A stretch of 6,351 nt of DNA from an uncultured Ruminococcus sp. (GTDB lineage Bacteria > Bacillota > Clostridia > Oscillospirales > Ruminococcaceae). Shown here in pieces: positions 1 to 6,351 of this stretch; position 1 is the stretch's first letter; every line of letters begins with the position of its first letter. Under the pieces are notes generated by a model. That model was not told the DNA's origin and searched no databases. It saw only the letters and a list, made by a program, of their open reading frames with translations. The position numbers and the translations under genes were made by a program. The stretch spans positions 1-6,351 of the forward strand of contig CAMOEP010000139.1 of assembly GCA_946612185.1 (NCBI GenBank), read 5' to 3'.

Positions 1-94
1 CCAGGTCAAGGTCAGCCAGAATAAGCTGTCCGGCGCAAACGCTCTGCTGTCCTGAGTGAGCCGCAAGTATTTTCTGCGTCATTGTCATACCCAT
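1..94 (-). CDS. leuC: 3-isopropylmalate dehydratase large subunit, N-terminal fragment (runs off the window)
   Basis: This is the first 31 codons of a gene that continues past the left edge. The visible protein starts [15 protein letters not shown] and continues with a [13 protein letters not shown] segment. This matches the N-terminus of the LeuC/HacA aconitase-like family in Clostridia and archaea, where TxxQKILAxH followed by G(Q/E)xxxAxxDL is typical. LeuC pairs with LeuD to isomerise 2-isopropylmalate to 3-isopropylmalate in leucine synthesis. The Fe-S ligand cysteines lie outside the window. I chose the ATG at 94 because an AAAGGG ribosome site lies about 9 bases upstream; in-frame ATGs at 88 and 82 are alternatives. 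It starts 18 bases after the ilvD stop with no terminator between, so the two are probably co-transcribed. Homoaconitase-type relatives share this N-terminus, but the neighbourhood favours LeuC. Confidence 0.85.
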   Translation of the reverse strand, partial: MGMTMTQKILAAHSGQQSVCAGQLILADLDL

Positions 95-112
95 TTTAAC
101 ACGCCCTTTATA

Positions 113-1774
113 TTAGTAGTTTACGATTGCTCCCTTATCAGCGGAGGAAACTGTCTGTGCATACCTTTTCAGGTAGCCGGTTATGCCCGCTTTTTGCTTA
201 ATGGGCATAGTCTTTCTGCGCTCTGCAAGTTCCTCCTCGGAGACTTCCAGAGTTATACTACATTCCGGTATATTTATAGAGATAAAGTCCCCGTCCTTTA
301 CATAGGCGATAGTACCGCCCCTTGCCGCTTCCGGGGAAACGTGACCGATAGCCGCACCTCTGGTAGCGCCGGAGAAGCGTCCGTCGGTGATAAGTGCCAC
401 TTCCTTGTCAAGACCTGCACCGGCGATAGCTGAGGTAGGCGAAAGCATCTCTCTCATGCCCGGCCCGCCGGAAGGTCCTTCATAGCGGATAACTACCACG
501 TCACCGGCTTTGATGCCGCCGGCGTATATTACCTTGATAGCTTCCTCCTCGCTGTCGAATACCCTTGCTTTTCCACGGTGAACGAGCATTTCCGGTGCGA
601 CTGCGCTTTTCTTGACAACACAGCTGTCCGGGGCAAGGTTTCCACGGAGTACAGCGATTCCGCCAGTTGCACTGTAGGGGGAATTTATTGGGCGGATAAC
701 GTCCGGATCCATGTTCTCACAGCCGCTTATATTCTCGCCCAGAGTCTTTCCGGTAACGGTCATACAGCTTGTGTCGATAAGCCCCTTTTTGTTAAGTTCA
801 CTGAGTACTGCGTACACTCCCCCGGCTTCGTTCAGGTCTTCCATGTAGGTATGACCGGCAGGGGCAAGGTGGCAGATGTTGGGAGTATGCGAGCTTATCT
901 CGTTTGCCATGTCCGGGTTTATTTCTATGCCGCACTCATGGGCAATTGCCGGGATATGGAGCATACTGTTAGTTGAGCAGCCAAGTGCCATATCAGCAGT
1001 AAGGGCATTTCTGAAAGCCGCCTCAGTCATAATGTCACGGGGTCGGATATTCCTGCGGTACAGCTCCATTACCTGCATACCCGCTTCCTTTGCAAGACGG
1101 ATACGTCCGGAGTATACAGCCGGGATAGTGCCGTTTCCGCCCAGAGCCATACCCAGAACCTCAGTCAGGCAGTTCATGGAATTTGCGGTATACATACCCG
1201 AACATGAACCGCAGGTAGGACAGGCATTACGTTCAAAGTCGCACACTTCCTCGATAGGCATTTTCCCGGCGGTATAAGCGCCCACTGCTTCAAACATTGA
1301 CGAAAGACTGGTCTTTCTGCCCTTGACACGTCCTGCCAGCATAGGGCCTCCGCTGACGAATATAGTTGGAACATTTATCCTTGCTGCCGCCATAAGAAGT
1401 CCGGGAACGTTCTTGTCGCAGTTAGGTATCATTACCAGCGCATCAAAGTGGTGAGCAAGCGCCATACATTCCGTTGAATCAGCAATAAGGTCACGGGTGA
1501 CAAGAGAGTACTTCATACCCGTATGCCCCATAGCTATACCGTCGCAGACCGCAATAGCCGGGAACACTGCCGGTGTACCTCCAGCCATTGCCACGCCCAG
1601 TTTTACTGCGTCTGAAATTTTGTCGATATTCATATGTCCGGGGACTATCTCGTTATAGGACGAAACAATACCCACAAGCGGTCTTTTCATTTCCTCAGCG
1701 GTATGTCCCAGAGCATTCAGCAGCGAGCGCTGAGGTGCTTTTTCGACACCGTTACAGAAATAGTTTTCACTCAT
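113..1774 (-). CDS. ilvD: dihydroxy-acid dehydratase
   Basis: This 553-residue IlvD/Edd-family enzyme dehydrates 2,3-dihydroxy-isovalerate and 2,3-dihydroxy-3-methylvalerate to the keto acid precursors of valine and isoleucine, in the cytoplasm. Visible motifs are NEIVPGH (41-47), CDGIAMGH (77-84, with metal-ligand Asp78), [10 protein letters not shown] (Cys119 cluster ligand, Lys121 the usual carbamylated lysine), [17 protein letters not shown] (185-201, Cys191 ligand), [10 protein letters not shown] (431-440) and TDGRFSGAT (463-471, Ser468 as the likely catalytic base). It is shorter than the 616-residue E. coli enzyme because a mid-protein insertion is absent, as is usual in Clostridia. 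Where [2Fe-2S] dehydratases carry a third N-terminal cysteine this one reads VSSYNE, so the cluster type is open. The ATG at 1774 has an AGAGGTGA ribosome site about 4-6 bases upstream. It follows the membrane protein gene by 31 bases and precedes leuC by 18, suggesting one transcript. Edd (6-phosphogluconate dehydratase) is unlikely in this context. Confidence 0.97.
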   Translation of the reverse strand: MSENYFCNGVEKAPQRSLLNALGHTAEEMKRPLVGIVSSYNEIVPGHMNIDKISDAVKLGVAMAGGTPAVFPAIAVCDGIAMGHTGMKYSLVTRDLIADSTECMALAHHFDALVMIPNCDKNVPGLLMAAARINVPTIFVSGGPMLAGRVKGRKTSLSSMFEAVGAYTAGKMPIEEVCDFERNACPTCGSCSGMYTANSMNCLTEVLGMALGGNGTIPAVYSGRIRLAKEAGMQVMELYRRNIRPRDIMTEAAFRNALTADMALGCSTNSMLHIPAIAHECGIEINPDMANEISSHTPNICHLAPAGHTYMEDLNEAGGVYAVLSELNKKGLIDTSCMTVTGKTLGENISGCENMDPDVIRPINSPYSATGGIAVLRGNLAPDSCVVKKSAVAPEMLVHRGKARVFDSEEEAIKVIYAGGIKAGDVVVIRYEGPSGGPGMREMLSPTSAIAGAGLDKEVALITDGRFSGATRGAAIGHVSPEAARGGTIAYVKDGDFISINIPECSITLEVSEEELAERRKTMPIKQKAGITGYLKRYAQTVSSADKGAIVNY

Positions 1775-1805
1775 ATCTCACCTCTGAAACACGCCGCCGA
1801 AGCTA

Positions 1806-2375
1806 TCAGAGTTTTCTGCGCTTCTTCCTTTTCATCATCTTGCGGCGCTGTTTCAATTTTTCTTTTATTTTACGGTCACGCTCAGCGATAAGCCTTGCAC
1901 GGATCTCATCGTCGAGGATATACTCATAGTCATCAGTTGGATAGTCGAACTCGTCGTCGATATATTCCTCATCATCGTTAAGGGAATCGTCGTACTCATG
2001 CTTGGTTCTCAGGCGCAGCCACAGTCCCTTGTCGGTATACGATGTGTAGAACAGCGGCACGCTGGCAAGTATCATTATTCCCCCAAGCAGAAGAAGCGGC
2101 ATAACGCTCATACTGCTCTTGCTGTCCCTGACCTGCTCCTGACTGTCAGCCCACGCATCTTCATCATTGCCAAACGCTTCCTCCTCTGACAGAGTGGCTT
2201 CGATGTCCTCAGCCAGATACTTTTCGTTATTCTCTGTCAGACTGTCGGTTGCGTTTTTGTAAGCCCCTGCACCGGCAGCGATGATGATGATAATGCCTGC
2301 ACACATAAGAAATATACCGAGGAACTGCGGAACTGATATTCTTATCCTGGTGTAATTATCTCTTTCCTTTCTCAT
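1806..2375 (-). CDS. uncharacterised two-helix membrane protein with charged cytoplasmic tail
   Basis: I do not recognise this 189-residue protein. It has a basic N-terminus (MRKERDNYTRIR), a first membrane segment at about 17-38 rich in Ile, Ala and Gly, an acidic loop at about 42-80 (clusters such as SEEEAF and DEDAW), a second membrane segment at about 88-111, then a long hydrophilic tail. The tail has a strongly Asp/Glu/Tyr-rich stretch at about 126-157 and a very basic end at about 164-189 (KQRRKMMKRKKRRKL). By the positive-inside rule both termini should be cytoplasmic and the acidic loop external. The ATG at 2375 has an AAGGAG ribosome site 9 bases upstream, and the frame ends 31 bases before ilvD. 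It therefore looks translated and probably shares the ilvD-leuC transcript. No catalytic motif or transporter signature is visible, and two helices are few for a permease. A role in branched-chain amino acid metabolism would rest only on position. Confidence 0.85.
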   Translation of the reverse strand: MRKERDNYTRIRISVPQFLGIFLMCAGIIIIIAAGAGAYKNATDSLTENNEKYLAEDIEATLSEEEAFGNDEDAWADSQEQVRDSKSSMSVMPLLLLGGIMILASVPLFYTSYTDKGLWLRLRTKHEYDDSLNDDEEYIDDEFDYPTDDYEYILDDEIRARLIAERDRKIKEKLKQRRKMMKRKKRRKL

Positions 2376-2431
2376 AACTCATTTCTCCTTTATAAGCATT
2401 ACGGCAAGATTTCCGTTAACCATATATTAAC

Positions 2432-2454
2432 ATATTATTGTGATAATATTGTGA
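2432..2454. repeat. tandem TATTGTGA repeat, 11-base period, overlapping a palindrome
   Basis: The 8-mer TATTGTGA occurs at 2436-2443 and again at 2447-2454, exactly 11 bases (one helical turn) apart. The first copy overlaps a 7-base inverted repeat, ATATTAT (2432-2438) and ATAATAT (2443-2449), around TGTG. The site lies 57-79 bases upstream of the membrane protein start. Same-face spacing is typical of protein-binding sites, but in such AT-rich DNA chance is also possible. No bound protein can be named. Confidence 0.4.
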
Positions 2455-2465
2455 AATTATGGCTG

Positions 2466-2501
2466 AAATATTAAAAATTTATGAACGGATTTTTAATATT
2501 T
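2466..2501. repeat. perfect 13-base AT-only inverted repeat (possible hairpin)
   Basis: AAATATTAAAAAT (2466-2478) and ATTTTTAATATTT (2489-2501) are exact reverse complements around a 10-base loop, and a G-T pair could extend the stem by one. It lies between ilvC and the membrane protein gene. It might act as a weak factor-assisted terminator for ilvC, as a 5'-UTR hairpin of the next unit, or as a protein site. The stem has no GC pairs and no classic U-tract follows it on the minus strand, so I do not call it an intrinsic terminator. Confidence 0.6.
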
Positions 2502-2561
2502 TGCGAATTTTCAACGCCTTGTATAATACTTTTCGGGCAAAATCAGCTATAAGTTACCAGA

Positions 2562-2589
2562 TGTATAAAATTTTCCGAAAATTTGTAAA
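2562..2589 (-). promoter_or_regulatory. candidate sigma-A promoter for the membrane protein-ilvD-leuC unit
   Basis: On the minus strand TTTACA (2589-2584, 5 of 6 to consensus) and TATACA (2567-2562, 4 of 6) are separated by 16 bases, starting 10 bases after the ilvC stop. A start from here would give a 5' UTR of about 180 bases. The -10 is mediocre and the region is AT-rich, so this is tentative. It gains weight because a CodY-like palindrome fills the spacer, which is where a repressor site would be effective. Confidence 0.35.
2569..2583. promoter_or_regulatory. CodY-box-like palindrome
   Basis: The sequence AATTTTCCGAAAATT matches the published CodY consensus AATTTTCWGAAAATT at 14 of 15 positions; only the central W is replaced. 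It is a perfect 7-base inverted repeat around one base, extended by one further A/T pair on a slightly offset register. CodY of Firmicutes represses ilv and leu genes when GTP and branched-chain amino acids are high, and this site sits in the candidate promoter spacer upstream of the membrane protein-ilvD-leuC unit. Whether this organism has CodY cannot be seen here. Confidence 0.5.
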
Positions 2590-2598
2590 TTCGTTAAA

Positions 2599-4150
<1,552 letters not shown>

Positions 4151-4156
4151 TTTCTT

Positions 4157-4162
4157 CACCTC
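4157..4162 (-). promoter_or_regulatory. ilvN ribosome binding site overlapping the ilvB stop
   Basis: GAGGTG on the minus strand (4162-4157) overlaps the ilvB TGA (4163-4161) and is 6 bases from the GTG at 4150. The other candidate GTG (4159-4157) is itself part of this motif. The arrangement supports stop-start coupling that would help keep catalytic and regulatory subunits in balance. Confidence 0.55.
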
Positions 4163-5870
4163 ACTTTATCTCAGTAATTATATCCTCGATAGAGCCTCCC
4201 GGCGGAAGCATCGGGAGTACAAACTCGTCGCAGTTAACGGCGCAGTCGATAAGGTACGTTCCTTCGTACTCAAACGCCCTCTCTGCCGCAGCCCTTAGCT
4301 GTTCCGGAGTTTCTGCCCTCTCGCCCATAGCGCCGAAAGCCTGGGCAGCCTTTGCAAAGTCGGTCTTTCTTGCCAGGGTGGTATTTGAGTAGTGCTTATC
4401 AAAGAAAAGTGTCTGCCACTGGCGAACCATTCCCAGCACGCCGTTATTCATTACCACGATAACAAGCGGCACGTTCTGGGAAACGCTGGTAGCCAGTTCA
4501 TTAAGGTTCATGCCAAAGCTTCCGTCGCCGGTAAAGAGTACCGTTCTTCTGCCGGTGGCGATGCAAGCACCTATAGCAGCACCTAAACCGTAGCCCATAG
4601 TACCCAGTCCGCCGCTTGTAAGGAAGGTTCTTGGCTTTTTCAGGGGATATCGCTGGGCAGTCCACATCTGATGCTGTCCAACGTCGGTAACTACGCAGGT
4701 CTTTTCGTCAGCAAATGCGCTTATGGTGTCGATTATCTCATAGGGCGTGAGGAAGTTCTCTGCGCCTGACTCAGCCATACGCTCGTCCCTCAGTGCAGCG
4801 GCACTTTCCAGCCTTGCAGCCTCCTCGGTGCGAAGCTGTACGATACGCTCCCTCCATTCCGGGCGCTTTGTCTCCTCCACCATAGCAGTCAACCGGTAGA
4901 GTGCGTCCTTGATATCGCCCTGAACTGCCAGGTCTGCGCCGATATTCTTGTTAAGTTCAGCGCAGTCGATATCAATATGTATTATCCGGAAGTTCTTGTT
5001 GAACCGTTCCTTCCTGCCGGTAGCCCTGTCGGAGAACCTTGCTCCCAGTGCGATAACAAGGTCAGCTTCGTCCTGGGCAACTGATGAAGCGTAGTGACCA
5101 TGCATACCATTCATGCCCAGGAACATCGGGTGGTCGCAGGGTACTGCGGAAAGTCCCATAAGCGAACAGCCCATCGGAGCGTCTATCTTCTCGGAAAGCA
5201 TCATTACTTCTTTCGATGCCTTGCCGGAAATGACTCCTCCGCCGAAGTAAATGTACGGGCGCTCAGACTGTGCTATCATCTCGGCAGCCCTGCGGAGTTT
5301 TCCCTCTGACACGAACGAAAGCGGATACGGACGAACCGGGTCTGGCTTAGGCTCGAAGTCCCATGAAGCGGTCTGAACGTCCTTTGGGATATCCACAAGC
5401 ACCGGGCCGGGTCTGCCGGACTTTGCTATCTTGAAGGCAGTACGGAGGGTATCAGCCAGTTCCCTTACATCCTTGACTATGAAGTTATGCTTAGTCACAG
5501 GCATCGTGATACCGACGATATCCACCTCCTGAAAACTGTCCCTGCCGATAAGACTTGTGGGGACGTTTCCGGTTATCGCTACAAGGGGGACTGAATCCAG
5601 ATAAGCGGTAGCAATACCCGTTACCAGATTAGTAGCCCCTGGGCCAGAGGTAGCAATTACTACTCCTACCTTACCGGTAGCCCTGGCGTAGCCGTCAGCA
5701 GCATGGGCAGCACCCTGTTCATGTGCGGAAAGGATATGGCGTATACGCTCACGGCTCATATACAGTTCATCAAACAGGTCTATTACCTGTCCTCCGGGAT
5801 AACCAAAAACGGTATCTATCCCCTGTTCGATCAGTGTTTCAACAACTATCTTAGCACCTGACATTCTCAT
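4161..5870 (-). CDS. ilvB: acetolactate synthase large (catalytic) subunit
   Basis: This 569-residue ThDP-dependent enzyme condenses pyruvate with pyruvate or 2-ketobutyrate, the committed step to Val/Leu and Ile. The N-terminal domain has GYPGG (23-27) and SAHEQGAAHAADGYAR (48-63), with Glu51 as the cofactor-activating glutamate. GNVPTSLIGRDSFQE (101-115) follows. The middle FAD-binding domain has LGARFSDRATG (275-285). The C-terminal domain has GDGSFGMNLNE (448-458) through NNG (475-477), which is the Mg/ThDP motif, and GMVRQWQ (480-486), characteristic of anabolic FAD-containing synthases rather than catabolic AlsS. A complete IlvN partner follows directly. The ATG at 5870 gives the family-typical MRMSGAKIVVETL start, but its ribosome site is poor: GGGAG (5888-5884) is 13 bases away. 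An ATG at 5864 and an in-frame CTG at 5876 are alternatives. Expression is probably set by the attenuator ending 26 bases upstream. Confidence 0.97.
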   Translation of the reverse strand: MRMSGAKIVVETLIEQGIDTVFGYPGGQVIDLFDELYMSRERIRHILSAHEQGAAHAADGYARATGKVGVVIATSGPGATNLVTGIATAYLDSVPLVAITGNVPTSLIGRDSFQEVDIVGITMPVTKHNFIVKDVRELADTLRTAFKIAKSGRPGPVLVDIPKDVQTASWDFEPKPDPVRPYPLSFVSEGKLRRAAEMIAQSERPYIYFGGGVISGKASKEVMMLSEKIDAPMGCSLMGLSAVPCDHPMFLGMNGMHGHYASSVAQDEADLVIALGARFSDRATGRKERFNKNFRIIHIDIDCAELNKNIGADLAVQGDIKDALYRLTAMVEETKRPEWRERIVQLRTEEAARLESAAALRDERMAESGAENFLTPYEIIDTISAFADEKTCVVTDVGQHQMWTAQRYPLKKPRTFLTSGGLGTMGYGLGAAIGACIATGRRTVLFTGDGSFGMNLNELATSVSQNVPLVIVVMNNGVLGMVRQWQTLFFDKHYSNTTLARKTDFAKAAQAFGAMGERAETPEQLRAAAERAFEYEGTYLIDCAVNCDEFVLPMLPPGGSIEDIITEIK

Positions 5871-5896
5871 AAACAGCTATCATCTCCCAAATATAC

Positions 5897-5926
5897 AAAA
5901 AAGCCCCCGGCATTCCACCGGAGGCT
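5897..5926 (-). terminator. intrinsic terminator of the ilvB attenuator (3:4 hairpin)
   Basis: On the minus strand AGCCTCCGG (5926-5918) and CCGGGGGCT (5910-5902) form a 9-pair, GC-rich stem with one G-U pair around a 7-base loop, running into six T residues (5902-5897). This is a textbook intrinsic terminator. It ends 26 bases before ilvB and lies downstream of a promoter and leader peptide, so it should control read-through into ilvBNC rather than mark the end of an operon. Confidence 0.93.
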
Positions 5927-6013
5927 CGACTTTCTGCGTATTTTATCAGAATATACCGATATATCAGCAAGAAACCCTTTTAACCGTACAGGCAGAATGA
6001 AGCGCAGCGGTGA
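5915..6013 (-). promoter_or_regulatory. proposed antiterminator (2:3 pairing)
   Basis: Read on the minus strand, TCACCG (6013-6008) pairs with CGGTGG (5920-5915), and GCTT (6003-6000) pairs with GAGC (5927-5924). Just inside them, TTCTGC (5997-5992) and GTA (5989-5987) pair with GCAGAA (5937-5932) and TAC (5940-5938) across a 2-base bulge. Together they stack as one interrupted stem of about 19 pairs that consumes the 5' arm of the terminator. A small hairpin with a UCGG loop (5965-5950) would sit in its apical loop. This is by-eye pairing without energy calculation. Confidence 0.55.
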
Positions 6014-6092
6014 TCTTGTTAATGACCACGCTGTTAATAATGACTATACCTGCCACGACAAAAATAACTGAAGCAAAAACGGTATTCATCAT
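5964..6092 (-). CDS. Val/Ile-rich leader peptide of the ilvBNC attenuator
   Basis: This is a 42-codon frame starting ATG ATG and ending TGA. The peptide begins MMNTVFASVIFVVAGIVIIN and continues with SVVINKITAALHSACTVKRVSC. It has 9 Val, 6 Ile and only 1 Leu, with controlling-type clusters at residues 9-13, 16-19 and 22-24. A ribosome site, AAGGGAG (6109-6103), lies 10 bases before the first ATG. The frame starts about 27 bases into the predicted transcript and ends 38 bases before the terminator stem. By analogy with E. coli IvbL and IlvL, the act of translating it would report charged tRNA-Val and tRNA-Ile levels. The lack of Leu codons suggests leucine is not sensed. Residues 5-24 are hydrophobic enough to be a membrane helix, so a functional microprotein is a less likely alternative. 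Confidence 0.8.
   Translation of the reverse strand: MMNTVFASVIFVVAGIVIINSVVINKITAALHSACTVKRVSC
6005..6033 (-). promoter_or_regulatory. proposed protector hairpin (1:2 pairing)
   Basis: CAGCGTGGTC (6033-6024) pairs with GATCACCGCTG (6015-6005) as a 10-pair stem with one bulged C, one G-U pair and an 8-base loop. The 5' arm covers the end of codon 20 through the Val22-Val23 codons of the leader peptide. The 3' arm is the segment that otherwise pairs with the terminator. A ribosome stalled at Ile/Val codons 17-23 would mask the 5' arm and free the 3' arm. Confidence 0.65.
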
Positions 6093-6102
6093 TACTAACT
6101 CA

Positions 6103-6164
6103 CTCCCTTGGATTTCTTTGACAATATTATATTACTTCAAATCACCAAAGTCAATACAAGGGAG
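6103..6164. repeat. 8-base inverted repeat flanking the ilvB promoter
   Basis: CTCCCTTG (6103-6110) and CAAGGGAG (6157-6164) are exact reverse complements 46 bases apart, with a further inner pair TTGAC (6118-6122) and GTCAA (6150-6154). The outer arms bracket the -35 and -10 elements. The low-coordinate arm contains the leader peptide ribosome site as read on the minus strand. Confidence 0.7.
6126..6154 (-). promoter_or_regulatory. sigma-A promoter of the ilvBNC leader
   Basis: The minus strand has TTGACT (6154-6149, 5 of 6 to consensus), a 17-base spacer and a perfect TATAAT (6131-6126). Transcription should start near A6119, about 27 bases before the leader peptide. Its strength fits regulation after initiation, by attenuation. 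It lies about 70 bases beyond the leuA stop with no clear terminator between them, so leuA transcripts may also enter the leader. Confidence 0.92.
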
Positions 6165-6188
6165 CAGATTTCTATAGTATTACTAACT

Positions 6189-6213
6189 TTCCGGAAGTAT
6201 TCAACAACCGGTT
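6189..6213. repeat. two CCGG-centred 8-base palindromes after leuA
   Basis: TTCCGGAA (6189-6196) and AACCGGTT (6206-6213) are both perfect palindromes, with centres 17 bases apart, in the short spacer between the leuA stop and the ilvB promoter. No T-tract follows on the minus strand, so neither looks like a leuA terminator. They could be regulator half-sites upstream of the -35 or coincidence. Confidence 0.35.
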
Positions 6214-6223
6214 TTGTCTAAAT

Positions 6224-6351
6224 TCATGCTGTGAGCATATTGTTAACGGCGCTGACGAGTGCCTTGATAGAGGAAGTGATGATATCGTTGTCGATACCTG
6301 TTCCCCAGAAGCTCTTTCCGTCACCGGAAACTATCTCCACATAGGATACCG
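6224..6351 (-). CDS. leuA: 2-isopropylmalate synthase, C-terminal fragment (start outside the window)
   Basis: The last 42 codons of a gene entering from the right edge are present, ending in TGA at 6226-6224. The visible protein contains VSYVEIVSGDGKSFWGTGID followed by NDIITSSIKALVSAVNN. This is the end of the C-terminal leucine-binding regulatory domain of 2-isopropylmalate synthase, where the W-G-x-G-x-D-x-(D/N)-I and (A/S)xxAxxSAxN pattern is typical. The enzyme condenses 2-ketoisovalerate with acetyl-CoA as the first step to leucine. The catalytic barrel is not visible. The (Y/F)WG form resembles the longer yeast/actinobacterial-type LeuA more than the E. coli type. Citramalate synthase shares this fold, so the symbol rests partly on context; the ilv genes downstream support LeuA. 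Confidence 0.85.
   Translation of the reverse strand, partial: VSYVEIVSGDGKSFWGTGIDNDIITSSIKALVSAVNNMLTA

Larger units (their letters stand above)
5897..6119 (-). promoter_or_regulatory. transcription attenuator leader of ilvBNC
   Basis: The predicted 5' leader runs from the expected start site (about 6119) to the terminator. It contains in order a ribosome site, a 42-codon Val/Ile-rich reading frame, a hairpin overlapping its Val-Val codons, sequence able to pair with the 5' arm of the terminator, and the terminator. This order matches classic ribosome-mediated attenuation as in E. coli ilv, leu and his leaders. No T-box conserved motif or Stem I is recognisable. The region fills the 353-base gap between leuA and ilvB. 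Confidence 0.8.

Noticed and set aside
2379..2423. 14-codon upstream frame (minus strand, starting ATG GTT AAC) ending in TGA just before the membrane protein start
   Set aside because: It has no ribosome site and no controlling amino acid run; its end merely overlaps the ribosome site region of the next gene.
2495..2527. Forward-strand promoter with perfect TATAAT at 2522-2527, possibly for RNA antisense to ilvC
   Set aside because: The best -35 (TTGCGA) is only 15 bases away, and no forward gene follows. A TATAAT is unsurprising in this AT-rich spacer.
5897..5926. T-box riboswitch, because GGTGGAA followed by TGCCG near the terminator resembles the T-box motif
   Set aside because: The resemblance is partial and lies in the terminator loop rather than in an antiterminator bulge. 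No Stem I with specifier loop is recognisable, and the upstream region is a translated-looking Val/Ile-rich frame.

Overview
The window is a branched-chain amino acid (Ile/Val/Leu) biosynthesis locus. Every convincing gene lies on the minus strand, so transcription runs from high to low coordinates. Gene content, protein style (short class I ketol-acid reductoisomerase, two-ACT-domain IlvN, 553-residue dihydroxy-acid dehydratase), AAGGAG-type ribosome sites and AT-rich spacers suggest a Firmicute of class Clostridia, probably a Ruminococcus-like member of the Oscillospiraceae. That placement is inference from sequence style; no marker gene is present.

Layout in transcription order: the end of leuA (6351-6224, cut by the window edge); a 353-base regulatory leader (6223-5871) with a near-consensus sigma-A promoter, a 42-codon Val/Ile-rich leader peptide and an intrinsic terminator 26 bases before ilvB; ilvB (5870-4161), ilvN (4150-3647) and ilvC (3633-2599), tightly packed and probably translationally coupled; a 223-base AT-rich spacer (2598-2376) holding a CodY-box-like palindrome inside a candidate promoter, a long AT inverted repeat and a tandem repeat; an unrecognised two-helix membrane protein (2375-1806); ilvD (1774-113); and the first 31 codons of leuC (94-1), which continues beyond the window.

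The enzymes form a pathway. IlvB/IlvN make acetolactate or acetohydroxybutyrate, IlvC isomerises and reduces it, and IlvD dehydrates the diol to the 2-keto acid precursors of valine and isoleucine. LeuA and LeuC carry 2-ketoisovalerate on toward leucine.

The most interesting part is regulatory. The ilvBNC leader can be drawn as a complete ribosome-mediated attenuator (leader peptide, 1:2 protector, 2:3 antiterminator, 3:4 terminator), not the T-box design common for such genes in Firmicutes. The second transcription unit (membrane protein-ilvD-leuC) instead has a 14/15 match to the CodY consensus. The two halves of the pathway may therefore sense branched-chain amino acids by different means. 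Forward-strand open frames are shadows of the minus-strand genes.
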